A program made the translations under genes and the position numbers. Under the pieces are notes generated by a model. It was not told the DNA's origin. It saw only the letters and a list, made by a program, of their open reading frames with translations, and did not search any database. A DNA stretch of 64,000 bases, taken from positions 248,001 to 312,000 of the forward strand of contig NZ_JMLK01000006.1 of the NCBI RefSeq assembly GCF_000686725.1, in the 5' to 3' direction. Below, piece by piece: positions 8,721-17,918 of the stretch; the stretch's first letter is position 1, and every line of letters starts with the position of its first letter. This DNA comes from Clostridium akagii DSM 12554 (GTDB taxonomy: Bacteria; Bacillota; Clostridia; Clostridiales; Clostridiaceae).

Positions 8721-9311
8721 GTGGAGTGGATTAAAAATTGGGTTGTTAGCATATGCTCAGCTGTTATTTTTATTACAGCAGTTGAACTAATAATTCCAGA
8801 TAATAAAATGGACAGATATGTGAAATTTGCAATGGGTTTAATTCTTATAGCCGTTATAATGAACCCTATTATAAAAGTTTTAAGTAACAAATGGGACATG
8901 ACAACTTATATAAATAAGGCAAATAATTATATGGATAGCAAATCACTAGACAATAACATCACAAAATATAAACAGGCAGATAAGGCAAACACTTTAAATA
9001 CATTTGAGACAAATTTGGAAAACACGTCAAATAAAATGTTAAAAGAAAAATTTCCTGACAATGATTATTCAGTTAAGGTAGATGCAAGCTACAGTAGCCA
9101 AAACGGTGATTTAGTTATAAGGGATTTGAAAGTAGATGTAACAAATAAAGGAATACAAAAAGTACAAAAAGTAGATATAAATACACAAACTGCAAGTAAT
9201 AATACTGTAGGTAGTGCAAATGACAAAACGGCTCTGGAAATTAAAAATTATCTAAATCAAGAATTAAAGGTTGATAAAAGTAATATCTATGTTAATGAGT
9301 ATAATAAATAA
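8721..9311 (+). CDS. spoIIIAF: Stage III sporulation protein AF
   Basis: 196 residues from GTG 8721 (upstream GGAAGGTG). Two N-terminal membrane helices, with DRYVKFAMGLILIAVIMNPI being diagnostic, precede an extracellular domain with a ring-building-motif-like fold (VDASYSSQNGDLVIRDLKVDV). It belongs to the mother-cell half of the intercellular channel. Confidence 0.92.
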   Translation: MEWIKNWVVSICSAVIFITAVELIIPDNKMDRYVKFAMGLILIAVIMNPIIKVLSNKWDMTTYINKANNYMDSKSLDNNITKYKQADKANTLNTFETNLENTSNKMLKEKFPDNDYSVKVDASYSSQNGDLVIRDLKVDVTNKGIQKVQKVDINTQTASNNTVGSANDKTALEIKNYLNQELKVDKSNIYVNEYNK

Positions 9312-9334
9312 TTAACTTATGAGGAGGTGATAAC

Positions 9335-9958
9335 ATGGATTTTAAAAAATTAATCCAAAAATTTAAAGAGCTAGGACTGAATAAGCAATTGACTAACATA
9401 GTTATTATTATTTTAGTGGGTGTATTAATTATAATAGCAGCTAGCGTTTTTAAAGACACTACTACCAATACAACTACTTCAGGAAAACAGCAAAACCAAA
9501 CCACAAACACAGCGTTAAGCGATGAAAATAGTGATGAAAGTGAATCTTCTAATGACGATAGTGCCTATGAAAACCAGCAGGAAGCAAAGCTTGAAGGCTT
9601 GCTTCAAAATATACAGGGGGTTGGTAACGTAAAAGTCATGATTAATTATGAAAAAGGTGAGGAAGAGGTTCCTGTATACAACCAAAGTACATCTTCATCT
9701 GTAATAAACGAAAATGATAGTTCTGGTGGAAAAAGAGTAACTACTCAAAATAGCACTGGTTCAAATGTAGTTTTAACTAATAATGGAGATGCCACAAAAC
9801 CATTTATAGTTAGTAAATACAAACCAAAGGTAAGCGGCGTATATATTGTTGCCGAGGGGGCAAATGATTCGGATATAAAATTAAACATTACAGATTCTGT
9901 AGCAGAATTTTTTAATATTTCTGTGGATAAAGTTAGCGTAGATGCAATGAAAAAATAA
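9335..9958 (+). CDS. spoIIIAG: Stage III sporulation protein AG
   Basis: 207 residues. A single membrane helix (about 22-42), a Thr/Ser/Asn-rich linker, then a ring-building domain beginning LEGLLQNIQGVGNVKVMINYE and ending in the DSVAEFFNISVDKVSVDAM repeat. SpoIIIAG assembles a large ring in the intermembrane space between mother cell and forespore. A GAGGTGATAAC ribosome-binding site precedes it. Confidence 0.94.
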   Translation: MDFKKLIQKFKELGLNKQLTNIVIIILVGVLIIIAASVFKDTTTNTTTSGKQQNQTTNTALSDENSDESESSNDDSAYENQQEAKLEGLLQNIQGVGNVKVMINYEKGEEEVPVYNQSTSSSVINENDSSGGKRVTTQNSTGSNVVLTNNGDATKPFIVSKYKPKVSGVYIVAEGANDSDIKLNITDSVAEFFNISVDKVSVDAMKK

Positions 9959-10016
9959 CATATAACTATTTTAGTAAGCATATAAATTTGATATAAAGTT
10001 AAATGGAGGGGAGAAA

Positions 10017-10541
10017 ATGAATAGGAAACAAGCAGTCATTATTGTAGCTTTACTAGTACTGATAGTATGTGCTGGTGTCCTAGCTACGAGAGTACAAAGT
10101 CCACTATATGTTAGTGATACTGACCTGGTTAATAGTAACAATACAAATTCATCTACTTCTGATAATAGCACAAATAAGACAAGCGGTAAGCAAGATTATT
10201 TTGCAGAAGCAAGACTTACACGGGATAAAACAAGTCAAGAAAGTGTTTCAAGCCTAAAGGAAATTATGGATGACAAAAATCAAACTGCAGAAAATAAACA
10301 GAATGCGGAACAAGAATCAGTTGCAATAGTTACTGAGCAGCAAAATGAAATGAAGGTTGAAAATATGCTAAAGGGGAAAGGCTATAAAGAAGCACTTTGT
10401 ACTATCAACAATGATAAAGTTAATGTTGTAGTAAGGGTGGATAACGAAAAATTGTCTGATCAGCAACAAAGAGAAATAAAGGATGTAATACTAAGTGTAA
10501 CACAAATTAGAAACATAGAAATACAAGCACCTGTTCATTAG
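10017..10541 (+). CDS. spoIIIAH: Stage III sporulation protein AH
   Basis: 174 residues. An N-terminal helix (QAVIIVALLVLIVCAGVLA), a Ser/Asn-rich linker, the conserved YFAEARLTRDKTSQESVSSLKEI, and a C-terminal EscJ/YscJ-like domain. SpoIIIAH binds SpoIIQ from the forespore and bridges the two membranes. It is the last gene of the operon; a 87-bp gap follows. Confidence 0.95.
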   Translation: MNRKQAVIIVALLVLIVCAGVLATRVQSPLYVSDTDLVNSNNTNSSTSDNSTNKTSGKQDYFAEARLTRDKTSQESVSSLKEIMDDKNQTAENKQNAEQESVAIVTEQQNEMKVENMLKGKGYKEALCTINNDKVNVVVRVDNEKLSDQQQREIKDVILSVTQIRNIEIQAPVH

Positions 10542-10628
10542 TATTTGTAAAATTAGATTTGTTTTGATATAATAATCATAAGATGATATACTTTCCTAAG
10601 ATAATAAGCCTAAGGGGGTAAAGAGAAT

Positions 10629-11021
10629 ATGGAAAATGAAATAAAAGATACCGTTAATATGGGTATAGTAAAGATATCTGATGAAGTGGTAGAAGTTATT
10701 GCTGGACTTGCAGCTGCTGATGTAAAAGGTATTATTGGTATGAGTGACAGTTTAGTTGGTGGAATTTCACATGTATTAAGTGGGAAAAAGAATCTTGCTA
10801 GAGGTGTTAAAGTAAACGTTGGGGAAGACAGTGCTTCTATAGATATAAACTTAGTAGTTCAGTATGGAGTTAGAATTCCAGAAATAGCTGCTTCAGTACA
10901 AGAAAATGTAAAAAGAGCAGTTGAATCAATGACTGGACTTAATGTATCTGGTGTGAACATATATGTCCAAAATGTAATCATCCCTAAGGAAGAAACCATA
11001 ACTGAAGGCGAAGAAGAATAA
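10629..11021 (+). CDS. Asp23/Gls24 family envelope stress protein
   Basis: 130 residues, cytoplasmic. Contains the family motif IVKISDEVVEVIAGLAAADVKGI, then GVRIPEIAASVQENVKRAVESMTGL and VNIYVQNVIIP. It corresponds to YqhY of Bacillus, which also lies between the spoIIIA operon and nusB. The family is linked to envelope and fatty-acid homeostasis; the molecular role is unknown. A terminator follows. Confidence 0.92.
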   Translation: MENEIKDTVNMGIVKISDEVVEVIAGLAAADVKGIIGMSDSLVGGISHVLSGKKNLARGVKVNVGEDSASIDINLVVQYGVRIPEIAASVQENVKRAVESMTGLNVSGVNIYVQNVIIPKEETITEGEEE

Positions 11022-11026
11022 GTAGC

Positions 11027-11056
11027 AAACACCCTCTATCTAAGTGGAGGGTGTTT
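11027..11056 (+). terminator. Terminator after the Asp23-family gene
   Basis: A perfect 10-bp stem, AAACACCCTC/GAGGGTGTTT, with a 10-nt loop lies just past the stop. It is followed by only a short T-poor tail, so termination may be partial. Confidence 0.7.
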
Positions 11057-11107
11057 CTAAGTTAAAAAGTAAAAGTTAACATTACAGTATTTTGGGAGGA
11101 CAATTAA

Positions 11108-11515
11108 ATGAATAGAAGGAAAAGTAGAGAACTAGCTATGAAATTGTTATTTGAATCATCTATTAACAAGAAGGATGCAGAGGAAATAATAGATGATTAC
11201 AAAGAACAAAATGAAGATTATAATGATATGGATTTTGAGTATATAAAAACTCTTCTAAGTGGCATACAAGAGAAAGAAAACATTTTAAATGAAAAAATAG
11301 AATCGAGTCTTACAAATTGGAAATTAAATCGGATATCTAAGATAAATATGGCAATTCTGAAAGTTGCAGTTTTTGAAATATTTTTTGTAGAAGAAATACC
11401 AGACAAAGTTTCAGTAAATGAAGCCATAGAACTAGCAAAGGTATACTCGGATGAAAAATCACCAGCATTTATTAATGGTGCAATTGGTAATATGATTAAT
11501 ACAAAAACTTTATAA
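11108..11515 (+). CDS. nusB: Transcription antitermination factor NusB
   Basis: 135 residues, all-helical. Starts MNRRKSRELAMKLLFES, the RNA-contacting arginine-rich region, and ends with the typical VSVNEAIELAKVYSDEKSPAFINGAIGNM. NusB with NusE binds boxA in rRNA leaders. It sits upstream of folD and xseA, as in Bacillus. Ribosome-binding site GGGAGGA. Confidence 0.96.
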   Translation: MNRRKSRELAMKLLFESSINKKDAEEIIDDYKEQNEDYNDMDFEYIKTLLSGIQEKENILNEKIESSLTNWKLNRISKINMAILKVAVFEIFFVEEIPDKVSVNEAIELAKVYSDEKSPAFINGAIGNMINTKTL

Positions 11516-11529
11516 TATTTAGTTGGCAT

Positions 11530-11565
11530 CTAAAAAACTAGTCGGTATGCTAGTATATTTTTTAG
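11530..11565 (+). promoter_or_regulatory. Inverted repeat between nusB and folD
   Basis: CTAAAAAACTAG and CTAGTATATTTTTTAG form an imperfect stem whose right arm ends in a T run. It could be a weak terminator or attenuator that tunes downstream expression. No known riboswitch core was recognised in the leader. Confidence 0.4.
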
Positions 11566-11589
11566 CTGCTCAACAGTTGGGGTGCTATA

Positions 11590-12438
11590 ATGGGAAAAAA
11601 GATTGAAGGAAAATTAATAGCAGAGGCTTTTAAAAATGAGATTAGAGAACTTGTAACCTGCAACAAATCAAAGGCTTATAGAGTTCCAAAGCTTGCAATA
11701 ATTATGGTTGGATCAGATGGCGGCTCCAGTTTTTATGTAAGAAATGCAAAAAAACTTGCTGAAAATTTAGGACTAAGTTGTGAAGTGTTTCATTTTCAAG
11801 ATGATACATCTGAAGAGAGCGTCATAGATACAATAGAAGATTTAAATATTAAAGAAGATGTAGATGGAATAATGCTACAACTACCTTTGCCAGATGATTT
11901 TAATGAAAAATATGTTATTTCAAAAATAGATTGTGAAAAAGATATAGATGGACTAACATATAAAAACATAGGAAAATTTTATAGCGGAGAAAAATGTTTT
12001 ATACCTTGTACACCTAAAGGAATCATGGAATTAATAAAGAGTACAGGTGTAGATATTAAAGGTAAAAATGCAGTAGTGGTTGGAAGAAGTAATATAGTAG
12101 GTAAGCCAATTGCACAACTACTTTTAGATCAGAACGCTACAGTTACAATTTGCCATTCAAAAACTGAAGATTTAAAAAAGATTTGCTCTAAAGCGGATAT
12201 TCTAGTAGCAGCTGTTGGTAAACCGGATTTTATAGATGAAAATTTTATAAAATCGGGTGCTATTGTCATCGATGTAGGGACTACAATGGTAGATGGAAAG
12301 CTAAGGGGAGATGTAGTGTTTAACGAAGCTATTGAAAAAGCAGAATTTGTAACACCTGTTCCTGGCGGGGTTGGTGCAGTTACTACAACTATGCTTTTAA
12401 AAAATACATGTGAGGCGTTTGAAAAAAATGTACGTTAA
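11590..12438 (+). CDS. folD: Bifunctional methylenetetrahydrofolate dehydrogenase / cyclohydrolase
   Basis: 282 residues, family length. Shows SSFYVRNAKKLAENLG with the catalytic Tyr-x-x-x-Lys pattern, VDGIMLQLPLP, the DIDGLT segment, the Rossmann motif GRSNIVGKPIAQLL, and TPVPGGVGAVTTTMLL at the C-terminus. It interconverts methylene-, methenyl- and formyl-tetrahydrofolate in the cytosol. It overlaps xseA. Confidence 0.97.
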   Translation: MGKKIEGKLIAEAFKNEIRELVTCNKSKAYRVPKLAIIMVGSDGGSSFYVRNAKKLAENLGLSCEVFHFQDDTSEESVIDTIEDLNIKEDVDGIMLQLPLPDDFNEKYVISKIDCEKDIDGLTYKNIGKFYSGEKCFIPCTPKGIMELIKSTGVDIKGKNAVVVGRSNIVGKPIAQLLLDQNATVTICHSKTEDLKKICSKADILVAAVGKPDFIDENFIKSGAIVIDVGTTMVDGKLRGDVVFNEAIEKAEFVTPVPGGVGAVTTTMLLKNTCEAFEKNVR

Positions 12439-13624
12439 AACTCTAACAGTTTCAGAACTTGGTAATTATATAAAAAAGATAATAGATAGCGATTTTATTT
12501 TGAATAATACCCTTGTAAAGGGTGAAGTGTCTAATTTTAAAATACACAGTAGTGGTCATGTCTATTTTTCTCTTAAGGATGACTTTGGAAAAATAAATTG
12601 TATAATGTTTAAAAGTAAATTCGACAATATTAAATTTTTACCTGAAAATGGTATGTCAGTTGTTATTAAAGGTAAGGTATCAGTATATCAAAAGGATGGA
12701 GCATACCAGCTTTATTGTAATGATATAAAACTAGAAGGCATTGGGGAACTAAGTGCAGCTTTTGAAAAGCTTAAAAAGAAGCTAGAATCAAAAGGGCTAT
12801 TTGATTTGTCACATAAAAAAGCAATACCGGAGTATGCTAAAAAAATCGGGGTAATTACGTCACCCACAGGAGCAGCGGTAAGGGATATAATCAATGTTAC
12901 AAAACGAAGAAATAGTGGGGTAAACATTTTAATATATCCTTCTCTTGTGCAGGGACCAAATGCAGTAGTCAATATTATAGAAGGAATAAATTACCTCAAT
13001 GGGGTAAAAGATGTAGACGTAATAATCATTGCACGTGGTGGTGGATCAGTGGAAGAACTATGGTCTTTTAACGATGAATCTTTAGCGGAAGCTGTATTTG
13101 CCTCCAAGAAACCAATAGTTACAGCAGTTGGTCATGAAACTGATTTTACTATTGTAGATTTCGTAAGTGATTTAAGAGCACCTACACCATCTGCAGGTGC
13201 AGAACTAGTAACCTTGAATTTAAAGGATACCAATGATAAAATTAAAAATTATAGTGAACTTTTAAAAAAATATATGGATGATTATATTATAGGAGAAACC
13301 AATACGATTAATTCATATAGAAAAAGTTTAGAGTATAATAGCCCTATGGTTTTTATTGCCAATGCCTATAATAATTTAGACAAGATAAAAGAAACACTAG
13401 TGGATAGGACTAAAAATAGGGCTGAAACAGAAAAACAAAAATTAATCAAATTGAATGCGCTTTTAAATGCACATAATCCACTTAATGTATTGAGTAGAGG
13501 ATATGCAATAATAGAGGGCGAGAATGGGAACTTGATTTCACAAATAGATAAACTTTCTAATGAAGAGAATATTAAAATTATATTAAAAGATGGAAACAAA
13601 ATCTTTAATATTAAAAATGTCTAA
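12428..13624 (+). CDS. xseA: Exodeoxyribonuclease VII large subunit
   Basis: About 398 residues. An N-terminal OB-fold (VKGEVSNFKIHSSGHVYFSLKDD) is followed by the catalytic core with GVITSPTGAAVRDI, IIARGGGSVEELWSFNDE and AVGHETDFTIVDFVSDLRAPTPSAGAE, then a coiled C-terminal region that holds small subunits. ATG 12428, inside the end of folD, is preferred to an in-frame GTG at 12410. Degrades single-stranded DNA. xseB follows. Confidence 0.96.
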   Translation: MYVKTLTVSELGNYIKKIIDSDFILNNTLVKGEVSNFKIHSSGHVYFSLKDDFGKINCIMFKSKFDNIKFLPENGMSVVIKGKVSVYQKDGAYQLYCNDIKLEGIGELSAAFEKLKKKLESKGLFDLSHKKAIPEYAKKIGVITSPTGAAVRDIINVTKRRNSGVNILIYPSLVQGPNAVVNIIEGINYLNGVKDVDVIIIARGGGSVEELWSFNDESLAEAVFASKKPIVTAVGHETDFTIVDFVSDLRAPTPSAGAELVTLNLKDTNDKIKNYSELLKKYMDDYIIGETNTINSYRKSLEYNSPMVFIANAYNNLDKIKETLVDRTKNRAETEKQKLIKLNALLNAHNPLNVLSRGYAIIEGENGNLISQIDKLSNEENIKIILKDGNKIFNIKNV

Positions 13625-13639
13625 AGTTTTGGAGGAATT

Positions 13640-13861
13640 ATGGCAGGTAAACGTGAATCTTATGAAGGTATGATGAGTAAGCTAGAAGGTATAGTGTCCT
13701 CAATGGAAAATGGTGAAATGACTTTAGAAGATACAATGGGAAATTATGAAGCTGGTGTTGCTCTTTGTAATAAATTATATAAATATTTAAATGAAGCAGA
13801 GGGTAAAATAAAAATACTTTCAGGTGACAAAGAAAAGGATTTTCCAGGAAATGAGGAATAA
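13640..13861 (+). CDS. xseB: Exodeoxyribonuclease VII small subunit
   Basis: 73 residues. YEGMMSKLEGIVSSMENGEMTLEDTMGNYEAGVALCNKLYKYLNEAEGKI is the full XseB signature. Several copies wrap the large subunit. Ribosome-binding site GGAGG, 16 nt after xseA and 2 nt before ispA. Confidence 0.96.
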   Translation: MAGKRESYEGMMSKLEGIVSSMENGEMTLEDTMGNYEAGVALCNKLYKYLNEAEGKIKILSGDKEKDFPGNEE

Positions 13862-13863
13862 AG

Positions 13864-14733
13864 ATGGATACAGTAGCATTAAAAAGTGAAATAGATTTGT
13901 GGCTAATGGAGTATTTTAGCAAAAAAGGAACCTACAATAGGAAAATCTATGATGCAATGCATTATAGTCTAGATGTTGGTGGCAAAAGAATTAGACCAAT
14001 ATTATGTTGCACTACTTATAATATATACAAAAAAAATTACCAAAATGTAATGTCAGTGGCATGTGCTATAGAGATGATCCATACATATTCACTTATTCAT
14101 GACGATTTACCTTGCATGGATGATGATGATTTAAGAAGAGGACACCCAACTAACCATAAAGTATTTGGTGAATCAGTGGCAGTACTGGCAGGAGATGGAC
14201 TTTTAAATGAGGCTATGAGTATAATGTTTGATTACTGCATTGGTAAGAATCAAAATGAAATTGTGGCTTGTAAATTAATATCAGATAGCGCAGGTCCTGA
14301 AGGGATGATCGGTGGACAGATAGTAGACATCTTGAGCGAGGGAACAAAAATTTCATATGATACTCTTCGTTATATGCATAAAAAAAAGACTGGATCATTA
14401 ATTAAAGCTTCGATTTTGTCTGGAGCCATTTTAGGAAATGCACAGAAAGAAGAAATTGAAAAATTAGCTGACTTTGGAGAAAAGCTGGGCCTTGCTTTTC
14501 AAATAAAAGATGATATATTGGATGTAACTGGTGATGAAAATGTTCTAGGCAAAAATATTAATAGCGATATTGACAATAACAAGACAACATTTATAACTAC
14601 TTTTGGATTAGAAGAATGTAAAAATAAATGTAAAATTCTCACTACAGAATGCCTTGATATTTTGAAGGATTTAAAAAAAGATACAAAAAGTCTAGAAGAT
14701 ATAACTAAATTTTTATTACATAGAGAAGTATAA
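13864..14733 (+). CDS. ispA: Geranyl/farnesyl diphosphate synthase
   Basis: 289 residues. It has the GGKRIRPIL motif, the first aspartate-rich motif in HDDLPCMDDDDLRRG, the GDGLLNEA segment and the second motif DDILDVTGDE. Condenses isopentenyl diphosphate with allylic diphosphates. It sits with dxs, so two isoprenoid genes flank the OLE RNA and oapA. The OLE promoter begins about 25 bp after its stop. Confidence 0.95.
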   Translation: MDTVALKSEIDLWLMEYFSKKGTYNRKIYDAMHYSLDVGGKRIRPILCCTTYNIYKKNYQNVMSVACAIEMIHTYSLIHDDLPCMDDDDLRRGHPTNHKVFGESVAVLAGDGLLNEAMSIMFDYCIGKNQNEIVACKLISDSAGPEGMIGGQIVDILSEGTKISYDTLRYMHKKKTGSLIKASILSGAILGNAQKEEIEKLADFGEKLGLAFQIKDDILDVTGDENVLGKNINSDIDNNKTTFITTFGLEECKNKCKILTTECLDILKDLKKDTKSLEDITKFLLHREV

Positions 14734-14757
14734 TATGATAATATAAGGATATAGTTT

Positions 14758-14786
14758 TTGAATATTTAATCAAGCTGTGATATAAT
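14758..14786 (+). promoter_or_regulatory. Sigma-A promoter of the OLE RNA
   Basis: TTGAAT at 14758 and TATAAT at 14781 are separated by exactly 17 bp, with a TG two bases before the -10. Expected start is near 14793, about 16 nt before the closing helix of the OLE RNA. This indicates that the RNA can be made independently of the upstream operon. Confidence 0.7.
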
Positions 14787-14799
14787 TGCATTTGTTGAG

Positions 14800-15390
14800 T
14801 TTAAGAATAGTGGCGCAGTATTCTAGTCAGGTACGCTTTTTTCGAGGACGGGGCTAAAAATCCGTTAAAGGGCATATCGATGAAGTTCCTTGTGCTTGCT
14901 TATAACGCCCAGTCATGGGCTTGTGCTGGGAGTAAGGGGGCTGGGGCAACCGCAATGGCATGCGGATCTGACCCTACCCTCGTGGAGACCGTTATTTGTA
15001 GATTAGATGAGATATCTACTTTACGTTGACGGGTTAAACCTGTATTGTGGTACAAAAGCTATGTGCAGTGTAGCCTGCCTTGCGTGAAAATGGGAGAGGA
15101 CAGGAAAAGTAAAATACTTCGGCGGAAGTATTTTATTCGATGCCTTCTGAAACCTTTTTTGCAAAAGAGGCTAGGAATAAGAATAAATGTCGGGGAAAAC
15201 CCCTAGGCTGTTCGGAAGAGGTATATTAGGGATTGCAGTGCGGACTTAGTGGTAATCTAGTCCTAGTAATGGCGACATATTAGATAAGTTATTAAAGGGA
15301 AACCGCCAATAATGGTGACATTAAGGCTAATTTATGGGAAATCCTACTGGACCTATGCCGCAAGATTTACTTAATATACTGCCACTTTTT
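14800..15390 (+). ncRNA. ole: OLE (ornate, large, extremophilic) RNA
   Basis: A ~590-nt non-coding stretch, far richer in G and C than its surroundings, between ispA and oapA. The ends pair: AGTGGCGCAGTAT at 14809 with ATACTGCCACT at 15376. Inside are many G-rich helices (for example around 14925-14950, and GGGGAAAACCCC near 15194). Size, position beside ispA/dxs and the adjacent oapA gene match the published OLE RNA context. OLE RNA forms a membrane-bound complex with OapA and other proteins, linked to tolerance of ethanol, cold and Mg2+ stress in Bacillus halodurans. Identification is by context and end pairing; no covariance model could be run. Confidence 0.88.
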
Positions 15391-15398
15391 AAACAAAC

Positions 15399-15461
15399 AA
15401 TATTCAAAAAAATGATAAGCTAGAGCACATATAAATTGCGACTTATTATTTTTTTGAATAT
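15399..15461 (+). promoter_or_regulatory. Long inverted repeat between OLE RNA and oapA
   Basis: AATATTCAAAAAAATGATAAG (15399-15419, one base shown beyond the core) pairs with 15442-15461 to give a ~20-bp stem with one mismatch and a ~22-nt loop. The right arm contains a run of seven T. It could release the RNA from the oapA message or act as a processing site. Confidence 0.6.
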
Positions 15462-15481
15462 ATATAAATGGAGGAATATCA

Positions 15482-16042
15482 GTGTCAAAAAAGAATAATA
15501 ATAGGAAGAGCAACGTAAAAAGCAGACGAAAATGGATATTAACCATTACATTTTGGTCAATTTTTATAAGTGGTGGTTTTTCTTTTCTCTCTGATTTGCT
15601 ACTAAAAAATGTTAATTTGTTAGTAGCTTTTGTTATATTAGCACTTATAATAACACTTGGAGTTGTATTTGATATAATTGGAGTAGCAGTTACTGCTGCT
15701 AATGAAACCCCTTTTCACGCTATGGCGTCAAAAAAAATCAAGGGTGCTAAAATTGCTATAAATCTCATAAGAAATGCGGACAAAGTGTCTAGTTTTTGCA
15801 ATGACGTCATCGGCGATATTTGCGGAATAATAAGCGGATCAGTAGGAATGTTCATATCACAAAAAATTTTGATTGCATTTAATAATACAAACGCTACTTT
15901 TATTAGCGTAGCTATAGGTGCACTTGTTGCTTCTGCTACTATATGCGGTAAATCAACAGGTAAAAGCTTTGCAATGCAAAATAGTAATGAAATTGTTGCA
16001 AAAGTATCTAGAGGTTTGTATTTAATTGTAAAGGATAGATGA
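15482..16042 (+). CDS. oapA: OLE-associated protein A (OapA)
   Basis: 186 residues from GTG 15482 (GGAGG upstream). A basic N-terminus ([15 protein letters not shown]) precedes four hydrophobic segments, at about residues 19-35, 45-68, 100-118 and 135-155. The segment [21 protein letters not shown] is typical of DUF21-like OapA proteins. It anchors OLE RNA in the membrane. It overlaps the dxs start region, so translation is probably coupled. Confidence 0.9.
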   Translation: MSKKNNNRKSNVKSRRKWILTITFWSIFISGGFSFLSDLLLKNVNLLVAFVILALIITLGVVFDIIGVAVTAANETPFHAMASKKIKGAKIAINLIRNADKVSSFCNDVIGDICGIISGSVGMFISQKILIAFNNTNATFISVAIGALVASATICGKSTGKSFAMQNSNEIVAKVSRGLYLIVKDR

Positions 16043-16044
16043 AG

Positions 16045-17904
16045 ATGACGAATATACTTGATAATTATAAAGGTATTGATGATATAAAAAAAATGAATTT
16101 TGAAGAATTAGAAAAGCTTGCAGTAGAAATACGAAGTTTTTTGATCCATACAGTATCAAAAACAGGAGGGCATCTGGCATCTAACTTAGGTGTGGTAGAA
16201 CTTACCATAAGTCTTTATAAAGCATTTGACTTTAATCAAGATATGCTTGTTTGGGATGTTGGACATCAAGCTTATGTTCATAAGATATTAACTGGGAGAA
16301 AAAATGAATTTGATGCTCTTAGAAAATATGGAGGAATAAGTGGGTTCCCTAAACGAGACGAAAGCAAATATGATGTTTTTAATTCGGGACACAGTAGTAC
16401 CTCAATATCTGCAGGGCTTGGAGTTGCAAGGGCTAGAGATTTGTCAGAAAAAAAATATGAGGTGATTTCTGTAATAGGAGATGGTGCACTAACGGGTGGC
16501 ATGGCATATGAAGCATTAAATGATCTTGGTTATAGTAAAACTAAAATGATTATAATTTTAAACGATAACCAAATGTCAATATCAAAAAATGTGGGTGGTA
16601 TGTCAAAATATTTAAATAAAATAAGGCTTGATCCTATTTATAATAAATTTAAAGAAGAAGTAAAGGACAAATTGAATAAGACAAATTTTGGTGCAGGTTT
16701 TGCCACATCTTTGCAAAAATTAAAGGATGGAGTAAAACAGTTATTTGTGCCAGGAATGTTGTTTGAAGATATGGGAATAAAGTATTTGGGACCCATAGAT
16801 GGACATAATATAAAAGAGTTAACGGAAATTATGGAACTTGCCAAAAAGATGAAGGGGCCAATAATAATTCATGCTATAACTAGAAAAGGAAAAGGGTATG
16901 AATTTGCTGAAAAAGACCCTAATAAATTCCACGGAATAGGACCCTTTAATAGTGAAAATGGAGAGATATGTCAAACTAAAGAGACAACTTACTCAAAGAT
17001 TTTTGGAAATCAAATGATAGCACAAGCCAGGAAAAATAAGAATGTTGTTGCAATTACGGCTGCAATGCCAGATGGAACAGGATTATGTGGCTTTGCAAAA
17101 GAGTTTCCTAAAAGGTTTTTTGATGTAGGAATAGCAGAACAACATGCAGTAACTCTTGCGGCTGGAATGGCAACTCAAGGAATAAGGCCTGTATTTGCAG
17201 TTTACTCTACATTTTTGCAAAGGGCATATGATCAGTTACTTCATGACGTATGTCTGCAAAACCTACCTGTGGTTTTTGCCATAGACAGAGCAGGAATTGT
17301 AGGAGAAGACGGAGAAACACATCAAGGCATTTTTGATCTATCATATTTAACACATATACCTAACATTACGGTTATGAGTCCTAAATGTTTAGATGAGTTA
17401 TCTTATATGCTTAACTGGGCATTAAAGCAAAATGGACCTGTGGCCATAAGATATCCGAGAGGTACAGATAATCCTAATTTACAAATGAGTGGTCTGAAAG
17501 AATTTACAAAAGGAAAGTGGGAAGTAATATCTGAGGAAGGTAGTATAGCAATAATTGCAACTGGAAAGATGGTTCAAACGGCTATGCTTGTAAGAGAAAA
17601 ATTACTCAAGGCTGGTATTAAAACTACAGTAATTAACGCAGAATTCATCAAGCCAATTGATAAGGCTTTAATAAAAAAATTAGTTATAAATAATTATAAA
17701 ATTGTTACTGTAGAGGATAATCTTCTTCATGGAGGCTTAGGCTCTTGTATATTGGAGTATGTAAACACTCTTAGTGAAGATGCAAAGATTTTATCACTTG
17801 GATATAATGACAAGTTTGTAACACATGGCAGCGTAGATACGCTATACAAGCTACATGGACTTGATGTTGATGGCATTTACTATAGTATTTTAAAATTAAT
17901 TTAA
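16045..17904 (+). CDS. dxs: 1-deoxy-D-xylulose-5-phosphate synthase
   Basis: About 619 residues. It shows the thiamine-diphosphate motif [16 protein letters not shown], the early [16 protein letters not shown], and the transketolase pyrimidine domain [29 protein letters not shown]. Makes DXP from pyruvate and glyceraldehyde-3-phosphate, the first step of the MEP isoprenoid pathway, feeding the ispA product made nearby. ATG 16045 has better spacing to AAGGAT than ATG 16039. Confidence 0.97.
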   Translation: MTNILDNYKGIDDIKKMNFEELEKLAVEIRSFLIHTVSKTGGHLASNLGVVELTISLYKAFDFNQDMLVWDVGHQAYVHKILTGRKNEFDALRKYGGISGFPKRDESKYDVFNSGHSSTSISAGLGVARARDLSEKKYEVISVIGDGALTGGMAYEALNDLGYSKTKMIIILNDNQMSISKNVGGMSKYLNKIRLDPIYNKFKEEVKDKLNKTNFGAGFATSLQKLKDGVKQLFVPGMLFEDMGIKYLGPIDGHNIKELTEIMELAKKMKGPIIIHAITRKGKGYEFAEKDPNKFHGIGPFNSENGEICQTKETTYSKIFGNQMIAQARKNKNVVAITAAMPDGTGLCGFAKEFPKRFFDVGIAEQHAVTLAAGMATQGIRPVFAVYSTFLQRAYDQLLHDVCLQNLPVVFAIDRAGIVGEDGETHQGIFDLSYLTHIPNITVMSPKCLDELSYMLNWALKQNGPVAIRYPRGTDNPNLQMSGLKEFTKGKWEVISEEGSIAIIATGKMVQTAMLVREKLLKAGIKTTVINAEFIKPIDKALIKKLVINNYKIVTVEDNLLHGGLGSCILEYVNTLSEDAKILSLGYNDKFVTHGSVDTLYKLHGLDVDGIYYSILKLI

Positions 17905-17918
17905 TTAAGGAGTTAAGT

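Noticed and set aside
11516-11589. Folate riboswitch upstream of folD
   Set aside because: The leader is only about 70 nt with a simple inverted repeat and no recognisable THF-riboswitch core.
14800-15390. Structured GC-rich block considered as RNase P RNA, tmRNA or an rRNA fragment
   Set aside because: None of the conserved cores of those RNAs is seen, while the end pairing, size and the ispA/oapA/dxs context fit OLE RNA.
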